Source: Coix lacryma-jobi var. lacryma-jobi
Lineage: Eukaryota; Streptophyta; Magnoliopsida; Poales; Poaceae
Length of the DNA: 64,000 nt
Direction of reading: 5' to 3'
NCBI GenBank assembly: GCA_009763385.1
Contig: CM019823.1
Coordinates: 42,218,444 to 42,282,443 of the forward strand
Shown: piece after piece, positions 1 to 11,400 of the stretch
Numbering within the stretch: position 1 is the stretch's first letter
How the letters are laid out: each line of letters starts with the position of its first letter
Notes under the pieces: model-generated
What the model was told of the DNA's origin: nothing
The model's input: only the letters and a program-made list of their open reading frames with translations
Database searches by the model: none
Program-made: the position numbers and the translations under genes

Positions 1-110
1 AACACCACCCGGGACTAAAAGATCACCCTTTAGTCCCGGTTGGTCCTCCAGTCTCGGTTGATGTTACCAACCCCGGGACGCAATTTTTTGTCGAGACTAA
101 AGCTCAGTTG
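1..110. repeat. End of a TTTAGTCCCGGTTGG-type DNA transposon or MITE, cut by the window edge
   Basis: Several inverted and direct copies of the motif GGGACTAAA / TTTAGTCCCGGTTGG occur within the first 110 bases. This motif is common at the ends of grass DNA transposons and MITEs (CACTA or PIF/Harbinger type). Only one end is visible, so neither the superfamily nor the target duplication can be decided. Confidence 0.5.
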
Positions 111-2284
111 ATAGATCGACCAAAGACCTGTTCTCTAGTAGTGTATGGAGCTCGGGTTGCTATTAAACTATAATTTTGAAGGTAGCTGAATCATAATTTA
201 TGTGGACAAATTATTTAGGTTTTCCTATTTCATTTTGTTTAGAGATCAAACTATATTAACTTTCATAGTTTTTACTCATAATTTGACTTTACTAATTGTG
301 TTTCAAAAGGACTATTTATTTTGCAGTTGGTCAAATTCTTCCAAATGCAAGAAGTAAAATTATTATATTATTAAACTAAGATGTACTCTCTCTCTACCTA
401 AAATAGAAATCATTTTCGCTTCCCAAGAAGTTAACTTTATTTTTAACTTTGAACAATTATATATAAAAGAATATTAATACTTATAATACATAATTAGTAT
501 TATTAGATATATCTTTCATAATAAACTTATTTAAAAATATAAATGTTACATGCATTTTCGACAAACCTAGTAAAAGTTGAAAAGTTTGACTTGCACGCGT
601 CTCGTAACGTCTTCCTTTCTAGGACAAAGGGAGTAATGATCTGAAGTAATTGTTGATTAGATATTTGTAAATTCAAAGATATGAAAACATCATTGATTTC
701 CCCCTTTCAATTAGTATGAGACGTATTTTACATGAACTCTTAATTAATATTTTATTCTTCAATCTATAGTCCCGATATTATTTTATTTTTCATAGTACCT
801 CGGATTTGCAAGATCATGATCATTGTAATTCTTGTCTTTTTATAACAACATTGTTATTCTTGTTATCACACCAAGTTACTTTGCCCAGTCTTCATATCAT
901 ATCATAGGTATTAATTCATACTACCAGTAAGAAGTATGTGCATGCTCTAATGTGTGTGAACCTGGCTCTTGATCAAGAGCTAGTTTGTCTCTCCTACATT
1001 AAAGTATGAAGAAATGCAAAGAGCTAAAACTTACAGGTCACCCATGGCTGTCCTAACTTCTACTTCATACTTAATAAACCCGTGTTAAACAGGTTTTTCA
1101 AAAAAAATAAAAAAATATTGCTGTAGTCAGAGAGAGTTTAAAAAGAAAATATAAGTTGTGACGTGCCCGTCATTTATTTGTCCTCTCCCCATGATTTGCC
1201 TGTGATTTCTTCTTTCTTGCCGATTGCCACAGCTATATGCAATTTCAACTGGATCGGGGCAGCCATGTGTGATGTGTCTACCGATTTTTGGTGTTACCGT
1301 GAGTTTTTTTAGCGGGCAGATGTAGATATTTGATGATTTGTTTAGTATCAAACTAGTAGCACCGACAAGATCCTGTGAGGATCGCCGTCTATAGACGCTT
1401 TCACTTCTGAGGGGGGAGAGGTATTGGTGATGAAGCGCATGAGGATACTTGATAGACAGTCAGCCACGACATCCAAAATTATCTACGATAATGTCTTCAT
1501 GACTTCGTCGACTAGCTCAACCTCTCAGATGCTAAGGAAAATACGACGACTCTTTCCTAACTCATAAGGAGAGTGAGGATAACGGATGAGGCGCCACGCA
1601 AGTAAACACGTCTGGTCGCCGACGCTGGCTAGGTAGCATGATTAGCGAGTGATAGCCATGATTTCTTTCGGTTAGGGGAAGACAGAGCTGATTGTAAAAC
1701 ACTATTCTCCTAGTGTGCCACATCTTAAACGTGTCATTATAACAACGGATTGTTTCTCAATCTAATACAAAGATATGTAAATTCTTTATGCATTCGAGAA
1801 AAAATATCAAACTAGTAGTATTTTCACATCATAATATAATGAAGTCCTCCCAAAATCCGTCTCAGGGCATGTACATCCCGTCTATAAGAGTCGTATGTAT
1901 ATCGTACTTTTTGCGAGAAGATCCTTGTGGCGAGCCCGAAACGCATCGAGTTGGTCGTCTCGTGAAGAGACGAGGACGGCTCGTGGTCCCATGCTCGAAG
2001 AGACGATGGCTTCCGCGTTGTACGAGCTCTCGCCGCTTCACGGATCCAGTGCATCAGACAAGAAGGTTGGGATCCAGTCCTACACTGCTTGCACACTAGC
2101 TCATCTGCTGATCGATCCCAAAGCCGAACTCCTAGGGCCATGGAAGCTCAAGTCATGTTCTTGCGCTGCGGCTTGCTAATGTCGAGCGGCCAGGCGCCCT
2201 GATGACTTTTCATCACCGTAACGAGTGATGACGCTCGCACTGTAGAACTGAACACTCATGGCTTCTGTTCTTTGCTTTGCTGCC
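111..2284. other. Intergenic spacer, no supported gene
   Basis: AT-rich spacer apart from one degenerate MITE (listed separately). Short open frames exist around 1127-1351 and 1788-2179, but they overlap each other on both strands and show no recognisable domain. The second cluster simply follows a local GC-rich patch. I see no gene here. Confidence 0.6.
384..635. repeat. Degenerate Stowaway-like MITE (TACTCCCTCCGT family)
   Basis: The left end begins TACTCTCTC and the right end finishes CAAAGGGAGTA, a worn form of the TACTCCCTCC...GGAGGGAGTA termini. The interior is AT-rich and shares phrases with the copy near 13492 (for example ATTTAGTATTATTAG-like and TATAAATGTT segments). It is about 250 bp with no coding capacity. 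Assignment to Tc1/Mariner Stowaway rests on the terminal motif and the TA flanks. Confidence 0.6.
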
Positions 2285-2519
2285 TACTCCCTCGTCCCTA
2301 CTTGATTGTCGTCGTTGGTGTGCGGTCACAAGTTTGACTCAAATTGTAGCAAATGCGTACAACATTTATATCTCCAAATAATTTTGTTAAAAAGTAGATC
2401 CAAAGATCTTTCTAATGATACTAATTATATAGGATAAATATAAATATATATTTTTAATATTTAATCAAAGATGTTTTTCAGAAAATAAAAACGACAGTTA
2501 TTTAGGGACGGAGGGAGTA
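2285..2519. repeat. Stowaway-like MITE
   Basis: A 235-bp element bounded by TACTCCCTCGTCCCTA and TAGGGACGGAGGGAGTA, which are inverted repeats with TA at the outer edges. Its interior is the reverse complement of the MITE in intron 1 of the gene downstream (GTCGTCGTTGGTGTGCG, then a TCTCCAAATAATTTTGTTAAAA segment). The two are therefore copies of one family in opposite orientation. Confidence 0.8.
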
Positions 2520-3826
2520 GCTAATTGGAACGGGAGACCTGGAGGTAGGTGACGGCAAAGCATATGATGTGTTCGTCAAACCTGGACGTGAAGCTGTAAT
2601 TGAATTCGATTGAATGAGTGGCCAGTTCTTTGTTGAGCCCAAGGCATACTAGCAGACCGGCCCAAGCTTCAGTTCTTGTATTTTCATGACGTATATTTAC
2701 CTATGTGATTTATCATTTTCTTAAAAAAAATAGAGAATTTGTTTGAATTTTTTCTTGGTTAATCTTGCTTTGTGCTTGTTTTTTTATCAAATAGTAACAT
2801 AGTGATATATAAAATAGTATCCATAATAGATCTTATCTAGATGTACAACATTAAACACCTTACAGATGGGAAAAATAGAGTCCATTGTATGACCAGTCTT
2901 TTAGTTGTCAGGATGTTACATCCTAAATTATTAGAGACGACACCCCGCCTCATTGGTGGGGGTACATGGTGGGTGGTAATGGATCATAGTTCTTGTCCCT
3001 CATTCACAATTCAATTTGGCTCTTTCTAATTTTAGTTCAAAATTATATAGTATTACGGTCTGATTCTTGCTGAGCGTGATCCTTAAATTTGATACGCTAT
3101 ATTAGAGGGCCCTTTACCACCCCTATGGACCACCATGCGCTCGGCCCATCCAAGGCCCATGGATACAGGAAAATACGATACTCGGCACGACTGCGGCCTT
3201 TCCTGATCTGCGGATACGTATTGTTATTACGATTGCAGCGTTGCGGCTGGCCGTGGAAGACGTGTAGGGGCGGCGGACCGACGGCACCGCGGCAGACGCT
3301 AGACAGCGAGCAGCAGTGCAGCGCTTGCAGTCTGCACACGTGAATCCTCATCCTCTGCAGTACCGGTACGTCTCAAAATCTTCAATCAATTAGACCAAGT
3401 TCAGATTCAAAAATCTCCCCAAATATTTTACGCAGTACTCATTTTAGACGTATACATAAAACATTAAATATAGGTAAAAGAAATAACTAATTGTACTTTT
3501 GGTCTGCTCACGTCGAGACGAATCTTTTGAGTCTAGTTAGGTCATGTTTGGATAAAGTTTGTCAAATAACAACGAAAGTGCTACAGTAACATTTCGCCAC
3601 ATTTTTCGCGAACTGAACAAGCCCTTGGCCTGTTGTTCAATTGTTTTTCCCCCGATCTATCTTTAGAGCTACAGCCTACAGAATACAGCGTATCAGATTT
3701 TACTGATTTTTTGGTGGCCACTAGCCGCTAGCCGGTGATCACTGATAAGGGAGAACGATTCACCATCAGGACATCCACTGCTTGTGAGCTATAAGGTACA
3801 CAAAACCTTATTATATTTGTGCCATA
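2520..3826. other. Intergenic spacer, nothing recognised
   Basis: Mixed-composition spacer. A GC-rich patch around 3180-3330 gives overlapping open frames on both strands, but they code for nothing I recognise and lack start or splice context. No tRNA, rRNA or transposon terminus was identified. Confidence 0.5.
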
Positions 3827-5361
3827 TGGAACAAATATGGCATTCAAGTTCCTGGAATGGAACATAATTATGTGCCATATGGAAGATCGACACGTTTTGC
3901 ACCAAACCAAACAAATGATGATCACTTCAGAAGAGAAGTATATATTGGAGTCATTGATAAAATTAGTCAAGAGTTTGACAGTCGGTTTGATGAGGTAAAT
4001 ATGGAGTTGCTTACTTGCTTACTTGCAGGGACGAAGCCAGAAAAAAATTTAGGAGGGGCTCAACAAAAGTTGATGTTGAATTTCACAAAAAAGTCACCTA
4101 CTTGCCCGAATATTTGGAGCCTACTGTGGCGTGCCCTCGTCCACCAGCACCGCGTCTAGCTCCTTGCTCGCCGGTCCTGTCGACAATACTCGCTTGCGGC
4201 ATGTCCTCGTCCACCAGGGCTGCGCCTAGCTCCTTGACCGCCGGTCCTACCGCTAATGCTCGCTTGCTTGCTGCACCTGACTCCTTGCCAGCCTGCCCAC
4301 TATGTCAGGCTGCACATCCGTTGGCTGCCACACCTGGCTACACGCTCGTAGCTTGTCGCGTCGCTCAGCTTCGCGACTAGGCCTGGCTGCCCGTCAATCG
4401 CCGATCGTGGCCCCGCTGGCTTGCCCCCGCACAGCCACACCTAGGAGTCGATGGCCTGTTGGTTGCGTCACGGCGTAGTCGCGTCTGTCGTTCACTAAGA
4501 ACTGTGTGACGCCACGTGAAGGGGAAGGAACACTCTATAAAGATGGTTGGTGTGCGGAGAAAGAACGTCATATAGGAATGGGTTGAGGTGGTAGACTGGG
4601 AACTGAGAAATTAGGATTGGGTCTTATGCCTTAGCTGGATAATTCTCTGTATCTATTGGATTGCTTATCTAATTAATAAAAGAGAACATCTTCTACTCCT
4701 AATAAATTCTAGCGCTCCTCCTACCTTGTACATCTACCATCTCAGCCCCTCCTACCTTATATATTTAAGACTAAAATTTTAACAAGATACTATAAGAATT
4801 TCATGTACTCGGTAGCGGTAGGAGGGGCTCGAGCCCCTCCCGCCCCACCGCTGGCTTCGTGGCTGCTTACTTGTATGGCTGCTTTAAATCCAGCAGATTC
4901 CTTCGCTTCTTTTTATGCAAACAAGGTACATAGACTTGCTGAATTTTATCCTAATGATTTTTCAAGCTCTGACTTGCTAAGGCTCGATTTGCAATTAACT
5001 TGAGACCTTTATCGATGACATAAGAAAAGATGAAATGTTTAAAGGCCTAAGCAATCTTGTTGACCTTTCAGTAAAACTTGTTGAAACAAAGAGAGATAAA
5101 GTTTATCATTGGATCTATGTACTTATCAAATTGGTATTGCTTTTACCGGTGGCTACCGCAAGCGTTGAAAGAATATTTTCCGCAATGACCTTTATCAAGA
5201 ATAAGTTGAGAACGAAATAAGATGGGTGATAGCCTTCTGGATGATTGTCTAATGACTTTTATTGAGCGGGATATCTTCTTACAATTGAGTGAAGAAGAGA
5301 TTATCAACACTTTCAGGGTTATTAGAAGGCATAGGCCTGACAAGAAAAATAGTGACATATT
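3827..5361 (+). pseudogene. Broken hAT-type transposase (TTF/zinc-finger MYM-like), 3' part
   Basis: Two stretches read as one protein once an inserted element (4026-4865) is skipped. The left part (3827-4025) contains YVPYGRSTRF and IGVIDKISQEFDSRFDEVN. The right part (4874-5361) contains ASFYANKVHRLAEFYP, then LPVATASVERIFSAM and KNKLR, the hallmark of the hAT C-terminal dimerisation region, ending near FIERDIF. This layout matches the plant zinc-finger MYM/TTF-type hAT family. The frame is broken after LDLQLT near 5003 and again at the TAA at 5218-5220, and the N-terminal half is absent, so it is dead. A CCTGGCTACGCCACT-like sequence near 5550 may be the old right terminus. Confidence 0.8.
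4026..4865. mobile_element. Non-autonomous hAT element with 8-bp target duplication
   Basis: The element begins CAGGGACGAAGCCAG and ends CTGGCTTCGTGGCTG, 15-bp terminal inverted repeats matching at 13 positions. It is flanked on both sides by the 8-bp direct repeat CTTACTTG (4018-4025 and 4866-4873), the duplication length expected for hAT. GGAGGGGCT motifs sit just inside both ends. The 840-bp interior has no transposase domain. It interrupts the reading frame of the surrounding hAT transposase fragment. Confidence 0.85.
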
Positions 5362-5649
5362 GTTCTTCAACTATTATTGTTATGTGATATTGTTCGTCTA
5401 TTTTATGAACTTTGTATGTCTTTTTTTTCTTAACTGCATTTTATAATTCATATACTTGTGTACCAACATGTTAAATTTGTAGTGGTTAAAAAAAATTAGA
5501 CAATGGATAAACAAAATTAGACAATAGACCACCATGGTTATAAATCCTGGCTACGCCACTACCGCGCCTGTGGGCTGCATATGCCCTTAGGGGAGAAGAA
5601 GCATGCGTGTTAAACACATTCAGCCAGCCACAGCAAAGTTACTGGTACG

Positions 5650-5744
5650 TACTCCCTCCGTTCCAAAATAAGTGTCACTAGAAATCTGTGTTTCCCTCAC
5701 AGACACGCTTTCCGGACGACACTTATTCGGGAACGGAGTGAGTA
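5650..5744. repeat. Very short Stowaway-like MITE, near-perfect hairpin
   Basis: About 95 bp long, bounded by TACTCCCTCCGTTCC and GGAACGGAGTGAGTA. The arms continue inward (AAATAAGTGTC against GACACTTATTC), leaving a short central loop, so almost the whole element can fold as one hairpin. It is the shortest member of this MITE class in the window. Confidence 0.75.
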
Positions 5745-8414
5745 CGGTGCCAATAAAGCTCAGGTGCTCGCGCTGCTTCCAGGAACCAGTGAAACGCGGC
5801 ATTTCCCATGATCCTACCAGTTATCTATTACCAGCGCATCGGTCGAACGCGAGATGCCGTGCTGTGTGCTGTATTGGCCGTACGTCGTGTCCACAGCCAG
5901 ATGCAGCTGCGGAGCCACAAGTCAAACGGCGGATGGAGACGAAGACGACTTGTCGCTGTGCGGCGGCGTACGAGCATACCATGCCCCACGGGCCGTGCAG
6001 GCTACACCAACGACTCCTTCCTGGTCGACCTGAACTCGATCGTCACGGCAATATATATACGTGTGAGGTCCAGAGGACTAGTCAGTAATTACTACTACTA
6101 CTACTACTACACGGCGACCACCCCTCAGAGTGCTGTCATACAAACACGACAATATATCTTGATATGATCATAGTCATAGTCCAAGATCGAGCTAGCACTT
6201 GGCCCTGATCATTGCTCGCCATGGACCGCGCGCCCTGGCGAGCGAGGAGGCAGCCAGTAGTGGCGACCTTAAAGCGCTCTGGTTGCATGCCGGTGCCGTC
6301 GCTGTTGCCGTTGCCCGTGCATGCACGCCACAAGCCCCGCTGCCTCGTCCTGTCCCCCCTGGTACCGCCGGCGCCGGTTGGGTTCGAGCTCGGAGAGCCG
6401 ACCCATCCGTCACCTGCTCACACGCGCATTCGAATTTGAAAATGGGTGGGCATGGCAGTAGTCAGTAGATCCAGTCCAGCACGCTCGACGTTGAAAGACC
6501 AGGTTAATAATAAACGAGGATAATCAACGAGAGAGGACAAGCGGCAAACAGTGCTGAAACAGAGAGCAGCAGAGCAGGCCGGTCGTCGAAAACAGATGAT
6601 TATCAAAACGGCACACAGCTGGAACTCGAATCTAGAGACTAAAAATTAACACGCATATATTCATTCATATTCTCCGTACGCGGTAGTAGCTAGCTACGCG
6701 CCGAAGGTTATTATTTTTACATATACAGGAGATCGATCAGGAGTGAAATCTGGCTGTCGCGAACCGAACCGAATCGATTCGTGACAGCACCAGAGCGCAG
6801 AGCGCAGAGCTCGCGGCGGCCGTGGAAACCGCGCCGAAGGTTCCCGCGGTCAATGCGTGTTGTTCGATGGCGATTAGAGTAAAAACTAATCCTCGCAAGT
6901 CGCAACCAAGCCATCGCAAACAAAAACCAGCATGAAATGGAACAGAGTGCAAAGGACGGTTACAGTTACAGCCGTCGGTCTCGATCTTACGTAAGTAAGT
7001 AACATTTTTTTTTACCTTCCACTAGTTACGGCCATTCATGCGAAGCTTCTCTACGTTTAAACGGAGTCAAAGGATTTTTTTTTTGACAAAAAAGTAAACG
7101 GAGTCAGTGTGGCGCGTCGTTGCGATGTCCTAGCTGCCCCCACAGACCAGACCCAACCGGAACAGACCGGACACGCGACCGGCTTTTTCATCGGGTGCTG
7201 GAGGAGTACGTACGTGACCGGCCAGTGCACACCTCCTTCTTGATGCAATCATGGACGGGACCCCGGCCATCACTCATTGACATTTTCACTTGCTGCAGCC
7301 TGCAGATGTTTTCGTGAATCCCTCGATCATGATCAGCAGACCGATGATCATGCATGCGGAAGCTATGCCGTATATCTCCAGGGACGTTGCATGCATTGGC
7401 TTATTGGCCTTAGGATGTGTGTGTTAACTAGGGCCAAGCAAGTAGTACTCCTACCAAGTAGGAGTACCAGCTACCGCGAGCTGTTTGTTGGCGCACGCAT
7501 CGGCGCGTTACTACTACCAGTCTACTACTGTCCAGTTTCGTCGAGTACAAGGTGGCCGTGCGCGTCCGGTCCCGTTTCGTCGAGTACAAGGCAGGCAGCC
7601 ACCAGCAGCGCCACCGCGATCGTGCAGCAGCAGTGCCTGGTCCAAGCCTCATCAATTCATGTACTCCGATCCTACTACGCACAGGACTTAACCAATTGTC
7701 ATTTGCCACCCCGGGACGGGAGGGGTGTGAATAATGTGTGATACATACTGATTCTTACCATGGCACACGAGTACAGTACGTAGCAGACTAGCATGGATGA
7801 CTGGCAGAGCGCAGCAGCAGCATTTGCATTGCCCGTGTGCCCTGTGGTGTGGGCTGGTGGCGCTCGAGGGGCAAAACGAGCCACGGAGCGCGCGCGCACA
7901 CACACTAACACCGCCGGTTTCGTCGTGATCCCCCCGTGCGTTTCGCATATTTAACCCGCGGCCACACGCGAGTGAGTGCTACCACGTCCCACACCCTCAC
8001 TCTCACACCCACGGCGCGCGCCGCCACGCCCTGTTCCCCAGGCCGCTCCGCGCTGACCCCCAGCTGGCCGCTGGCCTCCGCCTCCCGGAGGCCGGAGCGG
8101 CCGAGCACCTGCTCCCGCACCGAGACAAGCTTCAACTCGCTCGCGAATTCGTTTTTGTTTATGCCCGCGCGCACGCGCACGGGCACGGGCACGGCCAGCC
8201 ACGCCGCGGAAGCTGCTCAGCAGCCGCGCGCGCTTCCCTGACGGCCGGGCCTGCCGTCCCTTAAAAACCACACGCGCCCGAGCGCTGATCAGTGCCTAGC
8301 TCCAGTTGACACACACACGGACACGACCGACCTTTCGCTGAGTGCTCCATCGCCGGTTCCCACGCGCGTGCGGTGACCGGCGATCGAGACACACCCACAC
8401 ACACGGGCGCGGCG
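5745..8414. other. Intergenic and 5' flank of the DUF-type gene
   Basis: No supported gene lies here, although open frames are numerous on both strands because the DNA becomes GC-rich towards 8400. CpG density rises from about 7850, as expected of a grass promoter and 5' leader. CATATTTAA near 7947 and CCTTAAAAACC near 8260 are the only weak TATA-like candidates before the start codon at 8415. Neither can be chosen with confidence. Confidence 0.45.
6091..6111. repeat. (ACT)n microsatellite
   Basis: Seven uninterrupted ACT units, a simple trinucleotide repeat in intergenic DNA. Confidence 0.9.
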
Positions 8415-11400
8415 ATGGCTGGGACGCCGCCGCCGCTGAGGCTCAAAGACCTCCTGGAGCTGGACTGCGACTCGTGCAGCGCCGCGGGCTTCCGCTGCTA
8501 CCCGCGCCGCCTGGTGGGCGAGTCGGCGGCGCCAATGCGGCACCTCCTCGAGTCGCCCTCCCTGCGGCGGCGCCGCCGCCCCAGCAAGCTGTCCCACCTG
8601 TCCAGGAGCCTGTCGCGCCGGCTCAGCAGGCGGGGCGGATTCTGGAGGCGCCGCGACGACGACGAGGACAATGCCGCGGCGGCAGCGACGGCGACGGCCG
8701 CGTCCGCCGGCTGCGGCTCTAGTAGCTCCGAGGAGCTGGAGACGTCGTCGTCGTCCGAGTCCAGCGACAACTCCAACTCGTCCGGGAGGACGAGCAGGAG
8801 GTCGCGGTCCGAGTCCGACTCAGACTTCCTCTCGTCGGCGACCGAGGACAGCGTGCACCATCCGTCGCAGGCCGCCGCCGCCGCCGGAGACGAGCACGAG
8901 GTAATGCAACCAATTCCTGATTGCGGTTTTTTTTCCTCTATAGTATAATATTGATGGCCCAATTACGCACCACACCATTGCCGCGCGTTAGTATTCTCCA
9001 ATAATTGGGCGTTAATTCAGTTATTAGGACGTCCCGTTCGTTCCGGTTCCGCTCTCTTGCTTTCGTTTACGCATTTAAACGTACGGTGTCTGCAAGTGGA
9101 TTTAGCCACGAAACGATCACGGAAGCCAAGCGCCCAAGCTAGCCCCCACAACACATTGATTCCACAACCAGAGGCACGGTACTAGCCAACGGCACGATGA
9201 GGTCTGCTCATTGATGCGGATCTTGTCGATCGATCGACACTCGACACTGTGCTGCATATCTACTCCCTCCGTCCCTAAATAAGTGTCGTTCTCGCTTCCC
9301 GAGAAAAAGTTACCGACAATTATATATTAAAATATAATAATATTTATGCTAATTAATTAGTATCATCAGAAAGATCTTTACATCTAGTTTTTTAACAAAA
9401 TTATTTGGAGATATAAATATTGCACATATTTTCTATAAATTGAGTCAAACATGTGGCACGCACACCAACGACGACACTTATTTAGGAACGGAGGGAGTAC
9501 ACTAGACGCACGAAAGCATCCAAGGGAACCCCATCAGCTGCGGCATTGGCGCACGGCGAGCATGTGCTACACGGCCCCTCCGCCTCATCCCCTAGTAGTA
9601 GTTACGCTGTCCGATGTTGACGAGTAATACGCGTGCGTGGGGTTCATGGCGGCGCTGCCAGTGCTAGCGTGTTACTCAGCCGCGCCGGCGCCCGTCGTGG
9701 TGATCGATCGATGGAGACGACCCGTCGGGATCGCAGAGTCGTCCTCCATCTGTCATGGACCTGGGTGGGTTCGGACGAGCTAAAGATCCGATCATCTCTG
9801 ATGATGACTCGAGATGGTCACCTGTCCTGGGCGGCGACTTGCTGTTTCAGTGAGAATTGTGCCTTGCAAATTGCAATGCTGCTTTACCCTAATGTGCTGG
9901 CCTGGCCTCGAGGTAGTGTGTGTGATACAGTAGTTGGTGCGATCGAGAGCCATCTTCTCGAGACAGCTTTTAATTACGCGGTACTAGTTGTCTGGTCCCG
10001 TCCGTAATACTGGTACTACTACTCGGGTGCAGTGAAAAATGAAGGATCACACACTGGATGATGGTCCATCCACCCCTGCAAAACTGCCTAGTGCTCACTG
10101 TGTCCGGCTACCCACCCAAACCGCCCTGTCTTCAGTGTGACAGTGTTCACTGCACGGCGAAGCTGCCCAGCGTCCTCCTCCGGCCTCCGCGGCGTGGGCT
10201 GTGGACCAGACGGAAAAAGTAGCTGCCGGCATAACTGCAGCTTGTGCTTGTCGACGAGGGAAGTGAGCCGAGCACGAGCTGACAAGCGCGCGGCGAGTGA
10301 TGGCGAGCTACCGGCGCCATTGCCAATTTGCCACGCAGGAGCGCAGCTGCCCGCGCTAGTAGCTATCCACCATGGCATACACACACACAGGCACTGAGTA
10401 CGTACGAAACCAACCTCCAGGCCCACCGCGTACCACCGCCGTGTCGTATCTTTGTCTGCACTGCAACTGCAAGCATCGCATGTGTGTGGAGGCGAAGGCG
10501 ATGATGCCCACAAGTGGATGTGGTTTAATGGCCTGGCCTGAGCCTGATGGGATCAGCATGAGCCGCGCCCGGGTTACGGCTAGTTCGTCAAATGAAACCA
10601 CAGCGGCCCCCAGCGCCGCACGTTCCGCTGTCGCCCCGTGCTGTCAGTGCTCCTTTGTCTTCTACGAAAAGTTCAGTCCACGGCAACCGGCAACGCCCCG
10701 CACGAAACGACCAGAACCAGCCAGGACCGGGACGGCCGCACGGCGAGGCCAGCGCGCGCGTGCGGGGGAGGGCGTCTTCCTCCGATCCGCTTTGGCTTTG
10801 AACTTTTCGTCGCTGTTGCCTGTTGCCGTGCCGAATTATTTACATGGGAGAGTTGCTGCTGCATGCTGCTGCTATGTACGTTATCAGCGGTTGCTAATCG
10901 TGCAATAATAATAATGCAGGTGGCCATGAAGAGGGTGGGGTCCGCCTCGGGGTCGGAGGCGGACGACAAGGAGCAGCTCAGCCCGGTGGCCGTCATGGAC
11001 TTCCCCTTCGACGACGACGAGGAGGAGGAGGAGTTGACGAGGGACGACGCCGGCGTCGCGTGCTCCCCTTCTTTCAGCCTCGCGCGTCTCCAGAGTGAGT
11101 CATCGTAATCATTCGTCATCATGCATCTCTGAGCATGTAATTACAAAAAAAAAAAACAAAGTGAAATGGCGTCAGGAAGGACACAAGAAAACTAGTAGTA
11201 CTACGAATCGCTGAATCAGGCTCAGGACGAAGTGATCATTTTGTTTACGTGCGTGCCCGCTAGCTGGCTTTGCGTACTATATATACCCGATTTGGTCATG
11301 ATCCACGGAACAGGTTGAGGTCATGCGCAGTGGCGTCGTGACAGTTTGGGGAAAGAAAATGTACCAGATAGATAGGGCAGAGCCGCAGGCACTGAGCAGC

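Noticed and set aside
1127..2179. Small genes in the left spacer
   Set aside because: Open frames overlap on both strands, none has a recognisable domain, and codon composition follows the local GC content.
5650..5744. MicroRNA precursor
   Set aside because: The hairpin is fully explained by MITE terminal inverted repeats; without small-RNA data a miRNA call is not supported.
10088..10908. Several overlapping open frames within intron 1
   Set aside because: They occur on both strands of a GC-rich stretch, lack domains and start context, and lie between matching splice sites.
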